Positions 1-7,533 of a stretch of DNA of 64,000 nucleotides are shown here, piece by piece. The stretch is taken from the NCBI RefSeq assembly GCF_009793335.1, contig NZ_WING01000001.1, positions 3,782,001 through 3,846,000 on the forward strand, given 5' to 3'. The stretch's first letter is position 1, and every line of letters starts with the position of its first letter. The notes beneath the pieces were generated by a model. It ran no database searches, was not told where the DNA came from, and was given only the letters and a program-made list of their open reading frames with translations. The translations under genes were made by a program, and so were the position numbers. Source of the DNA: Actinomadura sp. J1-007. GTDB taxonomy: Bacteria; Actinomycetota; Actinomycetes; Streptosporangiales; Streptosporangiaceae.

Positions 1-1438
1 GGGTCGCCTCCAATGCGTGCGTGCTCGACCGTCGGGCGCTGCGTTCGGCCTGGGTACGGGCCCAGCGCCCGGTCGAGAGCAGGGCGAGCAGCGCGGTCGC
101 GATGCCGCAGCCGGTCAGAAAGGTCCAGGCGGTATGGCTCGATGCGATGAACCCGGCCGAGCCGCCCGCGACGATCGAACCGGACACCGCCACGCCGACC
201 GCGCCGCCGGTCTGGCGGCATGTCGAGGCGATCGCCGCAGCGACCCCCGCCTGATCGCGTGGCATGCCTGACAGGGCGGTGTTGGTCAGCGGGGTGCCGA
301 CCAGGCCGAAACCCGCGCCGAACAGCAGGTAGGCGAGAACGAGGTACCAGGACCCGGTTCCGTGCCCGGTCCCGAGGAGCAGGCCGGTACCTGCCGCCAG
401 CAGCAGCCCGGCCAGCACGAACGCCGGCCTGGCGGCCCGGGTGACCGCGATCCGCCCGGAGATCATCGCGCAGGCCGCCATTGCGGCCGCCATCGGGAAG
501 AGGAGCAGCCCCGTGTGCAGCGCGCTGTAGCCGCGAACGTCCTGCAAATAGAGGGTGTTGAGGAACAAGAACCCGCTCAGGCTCATCAAGGCGATCACCG
601 AGATGATCGCCGCCCCCGAGAACGCGGGACTGCGAAAGACCCGGATGTCCACCAGCGGCTCGGCGCACCGAGACTCGGTCGCGATCAACCCGGCCACCGC
701 GGCGGCGGCCAGGACGAACAGCGCGATGATGAACGGTGAGCTCCAGCCGTACCGGGGCCCTTCGATGACGGCTGCGGTGACCGGACCGAGGAAGGCGATC
801 ACGAGCAGCTGGCCAAGGGGGTCGAACCGCTTGCCGCGCGCCGCCTTGGACTCGGGGACGAACCGCTGGGTCAGGTAGATGGCCAGGGCGCCGACGGGCA
901 CGTTCACCCAGAAGATGGACCGCCACCCCAGACCGCTGACCAGCAGGCCGCCGAGCACCGGGCCGACGGCCCCGCTCAGACCCGCCACCGCTCCCCATGC
1001 GCCCACCGCGCGAGCGCGCTCCTTGGAGTCGGTGAAGGTGGCGGCGATGATCGACATCGCGACCGGGTTCAGCATCGCGCCGCCCACCGCTTGGAGCGCG
1101 CGGAAGGCGACCAGGGCCCCCAGAGAGGGCGCAAGGCCGCAGAGCAGCGAACCGAGCGAGAAGAGTCCCAGCCCGACCTGGAACACCCGGCGCCGGCCGA
1201 ACCGGTCGGCCACCGAGCCCGAGAACATCAGCAGGCAGGCGATGACCAGCGTGTAGGCGTCGACCACCCACTGCAAACCGCTGAGCGGAGCGTGCAGTGC
1301 CTTCTGGATCGAGGGCAGCGCCACATTGGCGATCGTCGTGTCCAGCCCCGCCACGACCACGCTCACCAAGCAGGTCGACAGCACAATGGTCCGTCCGCGC
1401 GGTGACAGCTCGCGAGAAGGCACGGCCGAAAAACTCAC
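1..1438 (-). CDS. MFS drug exporter, DHA2 (EmrB/QacA) type, C-terminus cut by window edge
   Basis: The reverse strand is open from a GTG at 1438 to the left edge, about 479 codons without a stop. It opens with a short polar tail and then a first membrane helix carrying the D-T-T-I-A-N-V-A-L-P-S-I pattern typical of 14-helix DHA2 proton antiporters. This is followed by the cytoplasmic loop G-S-V-A-D-R-F-G-R-R-R. Near the left edge the protein still shows G-A-G-F-G-L-V-G-T-P and A-S-T-C-R-Q-T-G-G-A, which match the late helices of the family. It probably exports a toxic small molecule across the cell membrane. The GTG was chosen because the membrane helix follows directly. A palindrome lies 12 bases upstream, so the gene is probably repressor-controlled. 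The substrate is unknown. Confidence 0.88.
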   Translation of the reverse strand, partial: MSFSAVPSRELSPRGRTIVLSTCLVSVVVAGLDTTIANVALPSIQKALHAPLSGLQWVVDAYTLVIACLLMFSGSVADRFGRRRVFQVGLGLFSLGSLLCGLAPSLGALVAFRALQAVGGAMLNPVAMSIIAATFTDSKERARAVGAWGAVAGLSGAVGPVLGGLLVSGLGWRSIFWVNVPVGALAIYLTQRFVPESKAARGKRFDPLGQLLVIAFLGPVTAAVIEGPRYGWSSPFIIALFVLAAAAVAGLIATESRCAEPLVDIRVFRSPAFSGAAIISVIALMSLSGFLFLNTLYLQDVRGYSALHTGLLLFPMAAAMAACAMISGRIAVTRAARPAFVLAGLLLAAGTGLLLGTGHGTGSWYLVLAYLLFGAGFGLVGTPLTNTALSGMPRDQAGVAAAIASTCRQTGGAVGVAVSGSIVAGGSAGFIASSHTAWTFLTGCGIATALLALLSTGRWARTQAERSARRSSTHALEAT

Positions 1439-1450
1439 AAAGGTTGTTAT

Positions 1451-1464
1451 ACAATAATTATTGT
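1451..1464. promoter_or_regulatory. 14-bp perfect AT-rich palindrome upstream of the exporter
   Basis: ACAATAATTATTGT reads the same on both strands. It is flanked by GTTGTT on the left and AACAAC on the right, giving a second, less symmetric pair of arms. It lies 13-26 bases upstream of the exporter GTG in otherwise very GC-rich DNA. Palindromes of this form and place are typical operators of MarR- or TetR-type repressors of exporter genes. No such regulator gene is visible in the window, so the cognate protein is unknown. Confidence 0.55.
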
Positions 1465-1600
1465 GTCGCAACAACTAAATTGCCAGCCAGCATGATCTTG
1501 CGCTGATGCTCCGTTAGGGGATCCCCCATCGAAAAACCCACCGCCCGGGACGGCGCCCCAGGCCGAGGCGTCCCGCAAGAGCATTCCGCCAACTGCCCAG

Positions 1601-1774
1601 GTGACGAGGCCCTATCTAGAGCGCGTGAACGCCGCGAACGCCACGGCCCTCGGTGCCGTTCGGGTCGGCCACGCCCGCTGTTCCACCGACGAGCAGGACG
1701 TCGTCGTCCAGACCGAGCAGCTTCTCGGACTCGGCGTCCCGACCGACCGAATCCACATCGACCGGGGCTTCTCC
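1601..1774 (+). pseudogene. N-terminal fragment of a serine resolvase
   Basis: Residues 20-58 of this frame (V-G-H-A-R-C-S-T-D-E-Q-D, then Q-T-E-Q-L-L-G-L-G-V and H-I-D-R-G-F-S) match the start of the catalytic domain of small serine recombinases, which normally begin R-x-G-Y-A-R-V-S-T-x-x-Q. The usual valine before the catalytic serine is a cysteine here. Similarity stops at about 1774, and the frame then continues in unrelated arginine-rich sequence. Only about 40 of some 190 residues remain, so the gene is dead. Confidence 0.6.
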
Positions 1775-1923
1775 AAAGCTAGGCACTGGCGGCGGTGTGG
1801 CCGGGCAGGTGGCTCGTCACGCCGGTCGCGCCGGTGATCTGGCGACCTTCCGGTGGGCCGACCGCTTCAAGGCGTGCGGCGGACCAGGCCGTGCAGGCGC
1901 AGGTGACGACCGGGCGCGCGTGC

Positions 1924-2064
1924 GGCCGGTTCTGCGAACTCGAACTGCCGCGCCGTACGGTTCTGACCGAGGAGACCGGGATCGAACGGCTCCTGGACAT
2001 CGGAACCGGGCTGCCAACCGTCGGCAACGTCCGCGAGATTGCCCGGCGCGGCGTGCCGGACGAG
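1924..2064 (+). pseudogene. Fragment of a Methyltransf_19 (DUF574) SAM-dependent methyltransferase
   Basis: An open frame contains L-L-D-I-G-T-G-L-P-T-V-G-N-V, the signature of the actinobacterial DUF574/Methyltransf_19 family (D-I-G-T-G-L-P-T), preceded by a segment resembling the family's A-G-I-R-Q-F region. About 45 residues match. The rest of the roughly 270-residue protein is absent on both sides, and the match breaks off before the second SAM-binding strand. This is a relic, probably of the same rearrangements that left the resolvase fragment next to it. Confidence 0.5.
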
Positions 2065-2097
2065 ACGCGGGGCGGCCGGACGCGGGAGGCGAACGAG

Positions 2098-2636
2098 TCA
2101 GGTCCCCTTCAGCCCGTTCAACTTGGTTGCGCTCACCGCCACCTGCGACACCCCTGGCATCGGGTCGATGGCGGCCTGGACGAAGCTGAAATCGTCAAGG
2201 CCCTTGTAGCGGAGGTGGAACGACTCGGGCAGTTCCGAGGGCGAGGTGGTGTCCGGAACGTCGAGCCAGGGATGGCGGTGCCGAAGACCGGGCAATGCCT
2301 TCTGGTACTCGCGGTACGCCTCCTGGTGCGCCACGAAGCGGATCTCGGCGGGATCTCTCAGCTTGCGGAGCCGGACGAGGATCTCACTGCTCTGTTCCTG
2401 CGTGGCCTCCCGGCCGTCGCAGCCCGATTCCGCGGCGATGCACAGCCACACGGCGATTTCGACGTGCTCGGGCAGTCCCGGTTCAGCTGATGTGCGGCCC
2501 AGGAGGAACCGCCGGCACCCGCCGCCGTGAGGGCGATCACGCCGGTCAGGCCGACCAGCGCTCGGCGGCGGGCGGTCGGGCGGGGCGAGGCCGGCGACGC
2601 GTCCCCGGCGGCGGGGGAGGGTTCGAGCACCAGCAC
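2098..2636 (-). pseudogene. Membrane-anchored FtsX extracellular-domain-like protein, one frameshift
   Basis: Read from a GTG at 2636, the first frame gives a basic segment (T-A-R-R-R) and one membrane helix (V-G-L-T-G-V-I-A-L-T-A-A-G). A second frame, joined at about 2477-2479, gives V-E-I-A-V-W-L-C, then E-I-R-F-V-A-H-Q-E-A-Y, L-P-E-S-F-H-L-R-Y-K and M-P-G-V-S-Q-V. The second part matches the extracellular domain of the cell-division permease FtsX, but no permease helices follow. The protein would be about 180 residues, a single-pass anchor with an outside FtsX-like domain. Restoring one G to a GGG run on the coding strand repairs the frame, so a sequencing error is as likely as a true pseudogene. 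Its role is unknown. Confidence 0.6.
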
Positions 2637-3037
2637 AGAGTAGGCCCGGACCGACCGGGGCCCCAGGCCGGATTCAGCAGGGCAGCGCGCTCAACGCGCC
2701 GGGCAGCGTCGACCGGATCTTCCGGCGCGACCACCACGAGATGACCTCGATCACCGACCCCGGCCGCCACCGTCTCGGCGATGATCCGCGAACGCCCAGA
2801 CCAGCCGAAGCGCGAGGGCCATCTCGACCTGCCCACCGGCGAGCACGTCCCGGTCCCCCGCGACGCCGACGAACGGGAATGGTCCCGGCGCAGGCTTACC
2901 GCATCATCCCCCAGCACGTCGCGGCCTGGTTGGAGTCCAGCGCGAGCAGCAGCGGGTGCAGGCCGATCGCCCGCCGGGTGGAGACGCCCCGGGGCTCGGT
3001 ACCGTGTGCGCGAAGTCTGCGGAGAGGGCTCGACGCG
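2637..3037. other. 400-bp stretch with no supported gene
   Basis: Frames are open on both strands but show only the arginine- and proline-rich composition expected of non-coding high-GC DNA. No start with a good ribosome site leads into a recognisable protein. The last 20 bases hold the ribosome site (GGAGAGG at 3021-3027) of the gene at 3038. Confidence 0.5.
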
Positions 3038-3700
3038 ATGACGGACGGCTTGGCGTGGATCGGCGAGCACTGGTACTTCGGTGGGCTCGTCAAGGATGGG
3101 ATGCTTTCGGACATCTGTCTCACGGCGGTACGGGGCATGGACCCGGTGGACTTCGTGGTTCGCCTCGGTGCCGACCGCCGCATGGCCGAACGGCCCGCGC
3201 TGTTCAAGGATTTCGACCGGCCGAGCGTGGCGTGGGGCGACAGCGTGGCGATGTTCGGCCGCAGCGGCGAGTGGGCGTACGTCCTGGAGATCGAACAGGC
3301 CACCTGGCACCTGATCTTCCTTGACCGGCTGGGCCAGGACCTGGTGGTGGGGCAGGGCGTGGAACTCGTCTGCCTGGATCGTTTCCTGCACGAGCAGCCG
3401 TGGATGTTTTACGTCGACGCCGTCGGTGAAGCGCGTTCCATCGAGCCCGGTGACAGCCTGCTGGAGACCGCGATCCCGCCCGAGGACCGGCTCGGGGCGT
3501 TCGCCGGGCTGGACGCGGCCATGCGTCAGGCCGGTGCGGTGCGAGACACCTTCCCCGGCTGCGCGGATCCCGAGGACGAGAATGAGGAGTTGGCCAGGCG
3601 GCTGTTCAGGGCAGTGGGCGAGCATCTCGGGCTGTCACTGCCGCGTCGGGAGATCGAGCAGGGCCTGCTGCCCGCAGTGCATCTGCCCTCGCCACTGTGA
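3038..3700 (+). CDS. DUF6461 family protein
   Basis: This 220-residue protein begins M-T-D-G-L-A-W-I-G-E-H-W. It continues with C-L-T-A-V-R-G-M-D-P and the A-M-F-G-R-S-G-E-W-A-Y-V-L-E block, a pattern I recognise from the actinobacterial DUF6461 family. The ATG at 3038 was preferred over earlier in-frame starts because GGAGAGG lies 10 bases ahead and the upstream frame lacks coding character. There is no signal peptide or membrane helix, so it is probably cytoplasmic. Members of this family occur in accessory regions and have no assigned biochemical role. Confidence 0.75.
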   Translation: MTDGLAWIGEHWYFGGLVKDGMLSDICLTAVRGMDPVDFVVRLGADRRMAERPALFKDFDRPSVAWGDSVAMFGRSGEWAYVLEIEQATWHLIFLDRLGQDLVVGQGVELVCLDRFLHEQPWMFYVDAVGEARSIEPGDSLLETAIPPEDRLGAFAGLDAAMRQAGAVRDTFPGCADPEDENEELARRLFRAVGEHLGLSLPRREIEQGLLPAVHLPSPL

Positions 3701-3759
3701 ACGGCAGCGCCAGGGCACCGCGCCCTGTCGGCGTGACGCCCCTTATCGGCGGGATGCTG

Positions 3760-4190
3760 CTATTCGTTATTCGCGGTCATGGTGCACTTCACGGTCGTGC
3801 TGTCGCTGGAGCGCGCCGCGCTCATATTGGAGTTCAGCCAGTACGGACCCCGGTCCAGCAGACGCTGATCCATGTAAAAGCCGGGAACGCGGCCATCGAA
3901 CCGCTGTTGTCGCTTCCCGAGAACGCGGACCATCCGCAGACCTCCTTCCACGTTGGCGCCAGACCATCGATGTTGAACGGGTGCACGGTGTCACCCTCCG
4001 CCCCGCAAGGGCCTGCACACAGGCATCGCCGCTGCTGACCGGGTTCAGGCCGCCCGCGAGCACGGGCATTCCGCCATTGCTGTAGGTGGCGTTGAACGCG
4101 AATTCGTCGCAGTTCAGCTTGTCCGTCGCACCGTTGAGGGCGCCGGTGTCGCCGTGGCCGCCGCCCATCCCATCCGTCAGGGCAGATCAC
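3760..4190 (-). pseudogene. NucA/NucB-type nuclease domain, C-terminal part, two frameshifts
   Basis: Three reverse frames read in sequence give one protein. The first has N-C-D-E-F-A-F-N-A-T-Y-S and S-S-G-D-A-C-V, the second D-T-V-H-P-F-N-I-D-G and W-K-E-V-C-G, the third G-F-Y-M-D-Q-R-L-L-D-R-G-P-Y-W. The C-D-E-F/Y-P/A-F motif and the final F-Y-x-x-x-R-x-L-D-x-x-P-Y/F pattern resemble secreted NucA/NucB deoxyribonucleases. The joins fall at a CCCC run (4001-4004) and at CCGGG (3881-3885), and each is repaired by adding one base. No start or signal peptide is visible upstream, so the N-terminus is missing or shifted as well. Confidence 0.5.
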
Positions 4191-4292
4191 CGCCCGGTTG
4201 CCGGAAGGTCACTGTCGGGCAGGAAGTACAGCGGGCCACGAGCACTTGGTCGCGGGCCTGGCGGTGGTGTTGAGTGCCTGTTTTTGAACTCG

Positions 4293-4571
4293 TTAGAGCG
4301 GGTCATTCCTCGCGTTGTTGTTGCGTGTTAGTGAACAGGTCTGGCAGGGCGCTGACAGGTAGGGCGCGACCGAGGGGGCCGGGCGCGCGTCGGCGGGCAG
4401 GGCGGCCAGCATGGCGTCCAGTTCGGCCCGCGCGGCCTGCTCGTCGTCGCGCATGGTGCTGAGCGCCTCGTAGGCGGTGGATCGCCCGATCTTCAGGGTG
4501 CGGGCGGCTTCGGTGACGCTCACGGCTATAGACACAGGCCAGACGCCGGACACGGCGCCCGCGCCCGGCAC
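4293..4571 (-). CDS. Small helix-turn-helix protein, possibly a fragment
   Basis: This 92-residue frame contains V-T-E-A-A-R-T-L-K-I-G-R-S-T-A-Y-E-A-L. That is a helix-turn-helix of the kind found in recombinase C-termini and small excisionase-like regulators. An acidic alanine-rich helix and a short tail follow. There is no catalytic domain, so it is either a small DNA-binding protein or the stump of a larger one. A perfect 11-bp inverted repeat (4604-4634) lies 33-63 bases upstream of the putative start and could be its binding site. Confidence 0.4.
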   Translation of the reverse strand: MPGAGAVSGVWPVSIAVSVTEAARTLKIGRSTAYEALSTMRDDEQAARAELDAMLAALPADARPAPSVAPYLSAPCQTCSLTRNNNARNDPL

Positions 4572-4603
4572 GCGAGCTGCGGAAACTGCGCGCGAGCGGA
4601 GCC

Positions 4604-4634
4604 GTCACGACGTCCCCGGGCGTGACGTCGTGAC
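4604..4634. repeat. Perfect inverted repeat, 11-bp arms
   Basis: GTCACGACGTC at 4604-4614 and GACGTCGTGAC at 4624-4634 are exact reverse complements separated by nine bases (CCCGGGCGT). The element sits between two leftward genes, just upstream of the helix-turn-helix gene. It has no T tract and is therefore more likely an operator or recombination site than a terminator. Confidence 0.5.
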
Positions 4635-4697
4635 AGGGCTCCTCCGAAGGGCAGGAGCTGTGGCAGCCGCCCGCGGCCGCATGGCGGTACAGCGGTG

Positions 4698-5114
4698 TCA
4701 CAACAAGAGCCGCACCAAGAGGACCAGCCCCCAGCAGAAGATTGCGGCACCGGCCACCGCGGAGATCCAGTCCAAGACGTTTCCGACGCTGCCCTTAAGC
4801 TTCGGTCGATGATCGGGATTGGCCGGATCGTAGTAGATCGTCAGGTGAGTGCCTACCCTGAAGCGTCTCTTCGAGCTCGAATACTCCGAGGGGCAGTACT
4901 CGTGCTCACAGCCGTCAGGGGTCTGCCAAACCACAACCGGGGAGTACACCACTGTCCCGCCGTCTGATACATCACTGCGGATATCGACGACCCGCCCGAC
5001 CGCCGAGGCTCCCGTCCGCCGCAGGGTTCTGACCCGGAGCACGCCTGGTACACCGAAAGCCAAGAAGACCCCACCGGCGACCAACAAAGCGAAGGGCTCA
5101 CTGGTTCCGCTCAT
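4698..5114 (-). CDS. DUF3592 membrane protein
   Basis: This protein of 138 residues starts at the ATG at 5114. A first membrane helix (F-A-L-L-V-A-G-G-V-F-L-A-F-G) is followed by G-R-V-V-D-I-R and then a beta-rich outer or inner loop. The loop contains Y-S-P-V-V-V-W-Q-T-P-D-G and L-T-I-Y-Y-D-P-A-N-P-D. A second helix (A-I-F-C-W-G-L-V-L-L-V-R) closes the protein. This two-helix layout with the V-x-Y-D-P-x-x-P signature is DUF3592. The function of the family is unknown. Earlier in-frame starts only add low-complexity sequence. Confidence 0.82.
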   Translation of the reverse strand: MSGTSEPFALLVAGGVFLAFGVPGVLRVRTLRRTGASAVGRVVDIRSDVSDGGTVVYSPVVVWQTPDGCEHEYCPSEYSSSKRRFRVGTHLTIYYDPANPDHRPKLKGSVGNVLDWISAVAGAAIFCWGLVLLVRLLL

Positions 5115-5533
5115 GACATAACAGAACCATCCTTGGCGTAGTGCCGAGGTAAGTCTCAAAGAGCTTGTAACAGGATCAGGGGCGGGCCTTCTTGAATCGA
5201 CCGGTGCCTCGCCCGCGCCGCCGCGCGCGACGTCCCCGAGCCCCTGGGGGACGATGTCGCCGACGCCAGACGCATGGGCCGGGTCAGCGTCCGCCGTCGC
5301 CGGCGCCCCGGTCGGCCGCCGACTGCGCGCGCGGCCCGCGCGCCGCCCTGATCGAGGTCCACGCCTGGTCCGCGACATCGGGGGGAAGGAACCTGCGGAC
5401 AGCCATTGGCGGTACCCGCAGATAGCTTCGGACGGCGCGGGGTTTGTGTCAGTGGCGGTCGATTGCTGGGCCAGGCTGGACGGTGTGGCAGCGTGGGCAG
5501 GTGGCGCCACCAGGGGCACGTCCGGCAGGAAAT
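5115..5533. other. Stretch without a supported gene
   Basis: All frames here are composition-driven. A short reverse ORF (about 5286-5409, starting M-A-V-R-R-F-L-P-P-D-V) has a protein-like opening but degenerates within 20 residues and could be a relic. Nothing else was recognised. Confidence 0.35.
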
Positions 5534-5766
5534 GACCGGTCACGCCGCTTGGTGCGCCGGACGAAGCCATCGAGGTCCCCGAGTTCGGGTTGCTCGGGCA
5601 CGGGATCGCCGCCCGCGACACCCGCGGCGCCCAGGACGCCGCGGCCGCCGCCGTATGGGAGTTGACCGGCCGGACCGTGACCGGCTGGGACCGCGACGAA
5701 CACGCCCGGACCGTGTACGGGCCCTCGTCCTGGTACGCCTGCCTCACCGCCCCAGACCGCCCGTAG
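5534..5766 (+). pseudogene. Unidentified protein tail, no start codon
   Basis: Between in-frame stops at 5531 and 5764 lies a 77-codon frame with non-random composition: E-V-P-E-F-G-L-L-G-H-G, then A-V-W-E-L-T-G-R-T-V-T-G-W-D-R-D and a final tryptophan- and tyrosine-containing end. There is no good start. It looks like the C-terminal part of a small accessory-region protein of unknown family that has lost its beginning. Confidence 0.3.
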
Positions 5767-5876
5767 AACCCCCAGGCCACCTCCGGCCGTACGGGGATGG
5801 GACGGGACGAACGCCGCCCACCCCATGCCACCCCGGTACCTCAAGCCCGCCGTTTCGGGACTTTCGGGACACGCCG

Positions 5877-6377
5877 ATGCGCGCCCGCGTACGGGACTTT
5901 CCGGAGTCGCCTCCGCGCGCACGTGCGCACGTCGCCGCCGCGGCTCTCACCGCCCCGACCGCCCCGGCGGTGGACTCGCCGACCACTCTCTCCCGGTTCC
6001 GGACGCCGGCGGCCCCGGTGGCGAGGGCGGCGGCCGACGCCCTGACCGTCGAGGGCGCCAAGGTCTCCGCCGATGGCAAGAGCCTGACGATCTCGCTCAC
6101 CTACACCTGCACCGACGCCACCCACCTGACCGCGGTGGCCGGCCAGCCTCCGCGCAACTCCGGCCAGAAGTACGAACGCGTGGGCGCCGGGAACATCACG
6201 CCCACCTGCGACGGCAAATCCCATACCGCCGCGGTGAAGGCCGATCCGCAATCCACCTTCACCGGAACCTGGAAGGCCAGCACCAAGGCCACCGTCGGCG
6301 CCAGCCTGGTCAAGGTCGCCGTCAACCAGGTGATCACGCAGTTGTCCGACAGCAAGGACATGACCCTGAGCGGTTGA
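5877..6377 (+). CDS. Small secreted protein, paralogue of the convergent gene at 6484-6924
   Basis: The reliable part is the last 115 residues: A-L-T-V-E-G-A-K-V-S-A-D-G-K-S-L, then L-T-Y-T-C-T-D-A-T, T-P-T-C-D-G-K-S-H-T and a lysine- and valine-rich end. It shares its layout with the next gene, including two cysteines about 40 residues apart and a C-D-G-K-x-H-T motif, so the two are diverged copies. The ATG at 5877 leaves an atypical, arginine-rich leader before an alanine-rich stretch. The expected signal peptide is not clean, and either the start is wrong or a shift exists near 5900-6000. The protein is probably exported and disulfide-bonded. Its role is unknown. Confidence 0.55.
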   Translation: MRARVRDFPESPPRARAHVAAAALTAPTAPAVDSPTTLSRFRTPAAPVARAAADALTVEGAKVSADGKSLTISLTYTCTDATHLTAVAGQPPRNSGQKYERVGAGNITPTCDGKSHTAAVKADPQSTFTGTWKASTKATVGASLVKVAVNQVITQLSDSKDMTLSG

Positions 6378-6483
6378 GCTGAGCGGCAACCGGACTGCGA
6401 CCAGAGGCGTTGACGAGCTTGCGGGGAGCGGGCCATCGCCACGGCCGAGCTGGCCTTCACCGGCCGCGCTACCGCCGGGAGTC

Positions 6484-6924
6484 TCAGCTCAGGGTCAACT
6501 GCCGGGTGGCATGGGCGACGTCCTCCGGAGACAGGCTGCCCTTGGTCAGGGTCGCGTGGGCGGTCGTCTTCTCCTTGGCGGCGACCTTGTTGTATTTGCT
6601 GGCGACCGGGACGTCGACGGTATGGGGTTTGCCGTCGCAGGTGGGCTTCACGGGATGATCGATGCTCGCCGTGCCCCATCCGAACTGCAACTCGGCCCAC
6701 AGGGAGTCGGCCTCGCCGGCGGCGCAGCCGTAGGTGACGTTGACGTAGCCGGTGCGGGTCCCGCCCTGGGCGCGCGCACCGTTGATCTTGAGGGTGGCGG
6801 GATCCGCCGACGCCGACGGCGCTCCGCCCGCCCCCGCGACGGCGCACACTCCGGCGCCCAGCACCGCGACGCTGAGCCGCGCCCACCGGCCGCGGAACCG
6901 GGTGGGCTGGTCGGTTGCCCGCAT
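6484..6924 (-). CDS. Small secreted protein with one probable disulfide
   Basis: This 146-residue protein starts at the ATG at 6924, which has GAAAGAGG six bases upstream. A basic start (R-F-R-G-R-W-A-R) and a hydrophobic segment (L-S-V-A-V-L-G-A-G-V-C-A-V-A-G) form a signal peptide, with likely cleavage after A-S-A. The mature domain has T-Y-G-C-A-A-G-E-A-D and K-P-T-C-D-G-K-P-H-T and ends T-R-Q-L-T-L-S. The pattern of two cysteines and C-D-G-K-x-H-T is shared with the convergent gene at 5877. It belongs to a run of four small exported proteins (5877-8163). No enzyme motif was seen. Confidence 0.72.
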   Translation of the reverse strand: MRATDQPTRFRGRWARLSVAVLGAGVCAVAGAGGAPSASADPATLKINGARAQGGTRTGYVNVTYGCAAGEADSLWAELQFGWGTASIDHPVKPTCDGKPHTVDVPVASKYNKVAAKEKTTAHATLTKGSLSPEDVAHATRQLTLS

Positions 6925-7120
6925 GGCGGCCTCTTTCAAGCTCGGGAAAGGTCTCACCGTAGTTACCCACTGTGATTGACATTACGGATGGTGACAGTGG
7001 GTGTTCGGTCTCGTTCCCCTCGGTCTGGGCCCTTGGTCGCCCCGGTGTCTGGATGACGATCGGTAGGCGGGTCGCCCAGTTCAGTGCGGCGGTTCCCGTC
7101 TCGCTCGACCTGCTCGGTTC

Positions 7121-7477
7121 TCAGCCTCGGGTTCGGGTGCTCTTGGGCGGTGTGAGTTCGGTACAGGCGGGTTGGTACTTCTTGGCGGCGGGCCATCCGT
7201 ATCCCTCATGGAAGGCCTCCTTGCAGGCGTCGGCGGTCTTCTGCGTGCAGGCGTGTTCGGCGAGGTCTTGTGCTACTCCGAGTTTGACGGCCTTGTCGAT
7301 GCACGACTTGGCGTCCCGGGCCTGCCGGTCGGCGCGTTGAGGCGCCGCCGCGGCGGCCGGTGCCGGTGATACGGCGTCGGCGGCATCGGCGGGGCCGGCG
7401 GGCAGTACGGCGAGCGCGAGCACGGCCAGCGGCAGGCCGGCTCGGGCCAGTCGCGTGATCGGGTGCGGGTGGGGCAT
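7121..7477 (-). CDS. Small secreted cysteine-containing protein
   Basis: This protein has 118 residues. The ATG at 7477 is preferred over the upstream GTG at 7543 because GAGGAG precedes it by six bases and the signal peptide then starts properly. That peptide runs from I-T-R-L-A-R through L-P-L-A-V-L-A-L-A-V-L-P to a likely cut after A-D-A. The mature part carries three cysteines in K-S-C-I-D-K, H-A-C-T-Q-K and A-D-A-C-K-E and a fourth in P-A-C-T-E-L, suggesting two disulfides. The gene follows the next secreted-protein gene closely on the same strand and may be co-transcribed with it. Its role is unknown. Confidence 0.65.
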   Translation of the reverse strand: MPHPHPITRLARAGLPLAVLALAVLPAGPADAADAVSPAPAAAAAPQRADRQARDAKSCIDKAVKLGVAQDLAEHACTQKTADACKEAFHEGYGWPAAKKYQPACTELTPPKSTRTRG

Positions 7478-7533
7478 CGTCGGCTCCTCGGCGGCCGGCC
7501 GGGTCGGTGCGGGCCGGGTCGGTGCGGGCGCGG

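Noticed and set aside
2546..3625. 359-codon reverse frame
   Set aside because: It is antisense to the DUF6461 gene over most of its length and has no start, ribosome site or family match.
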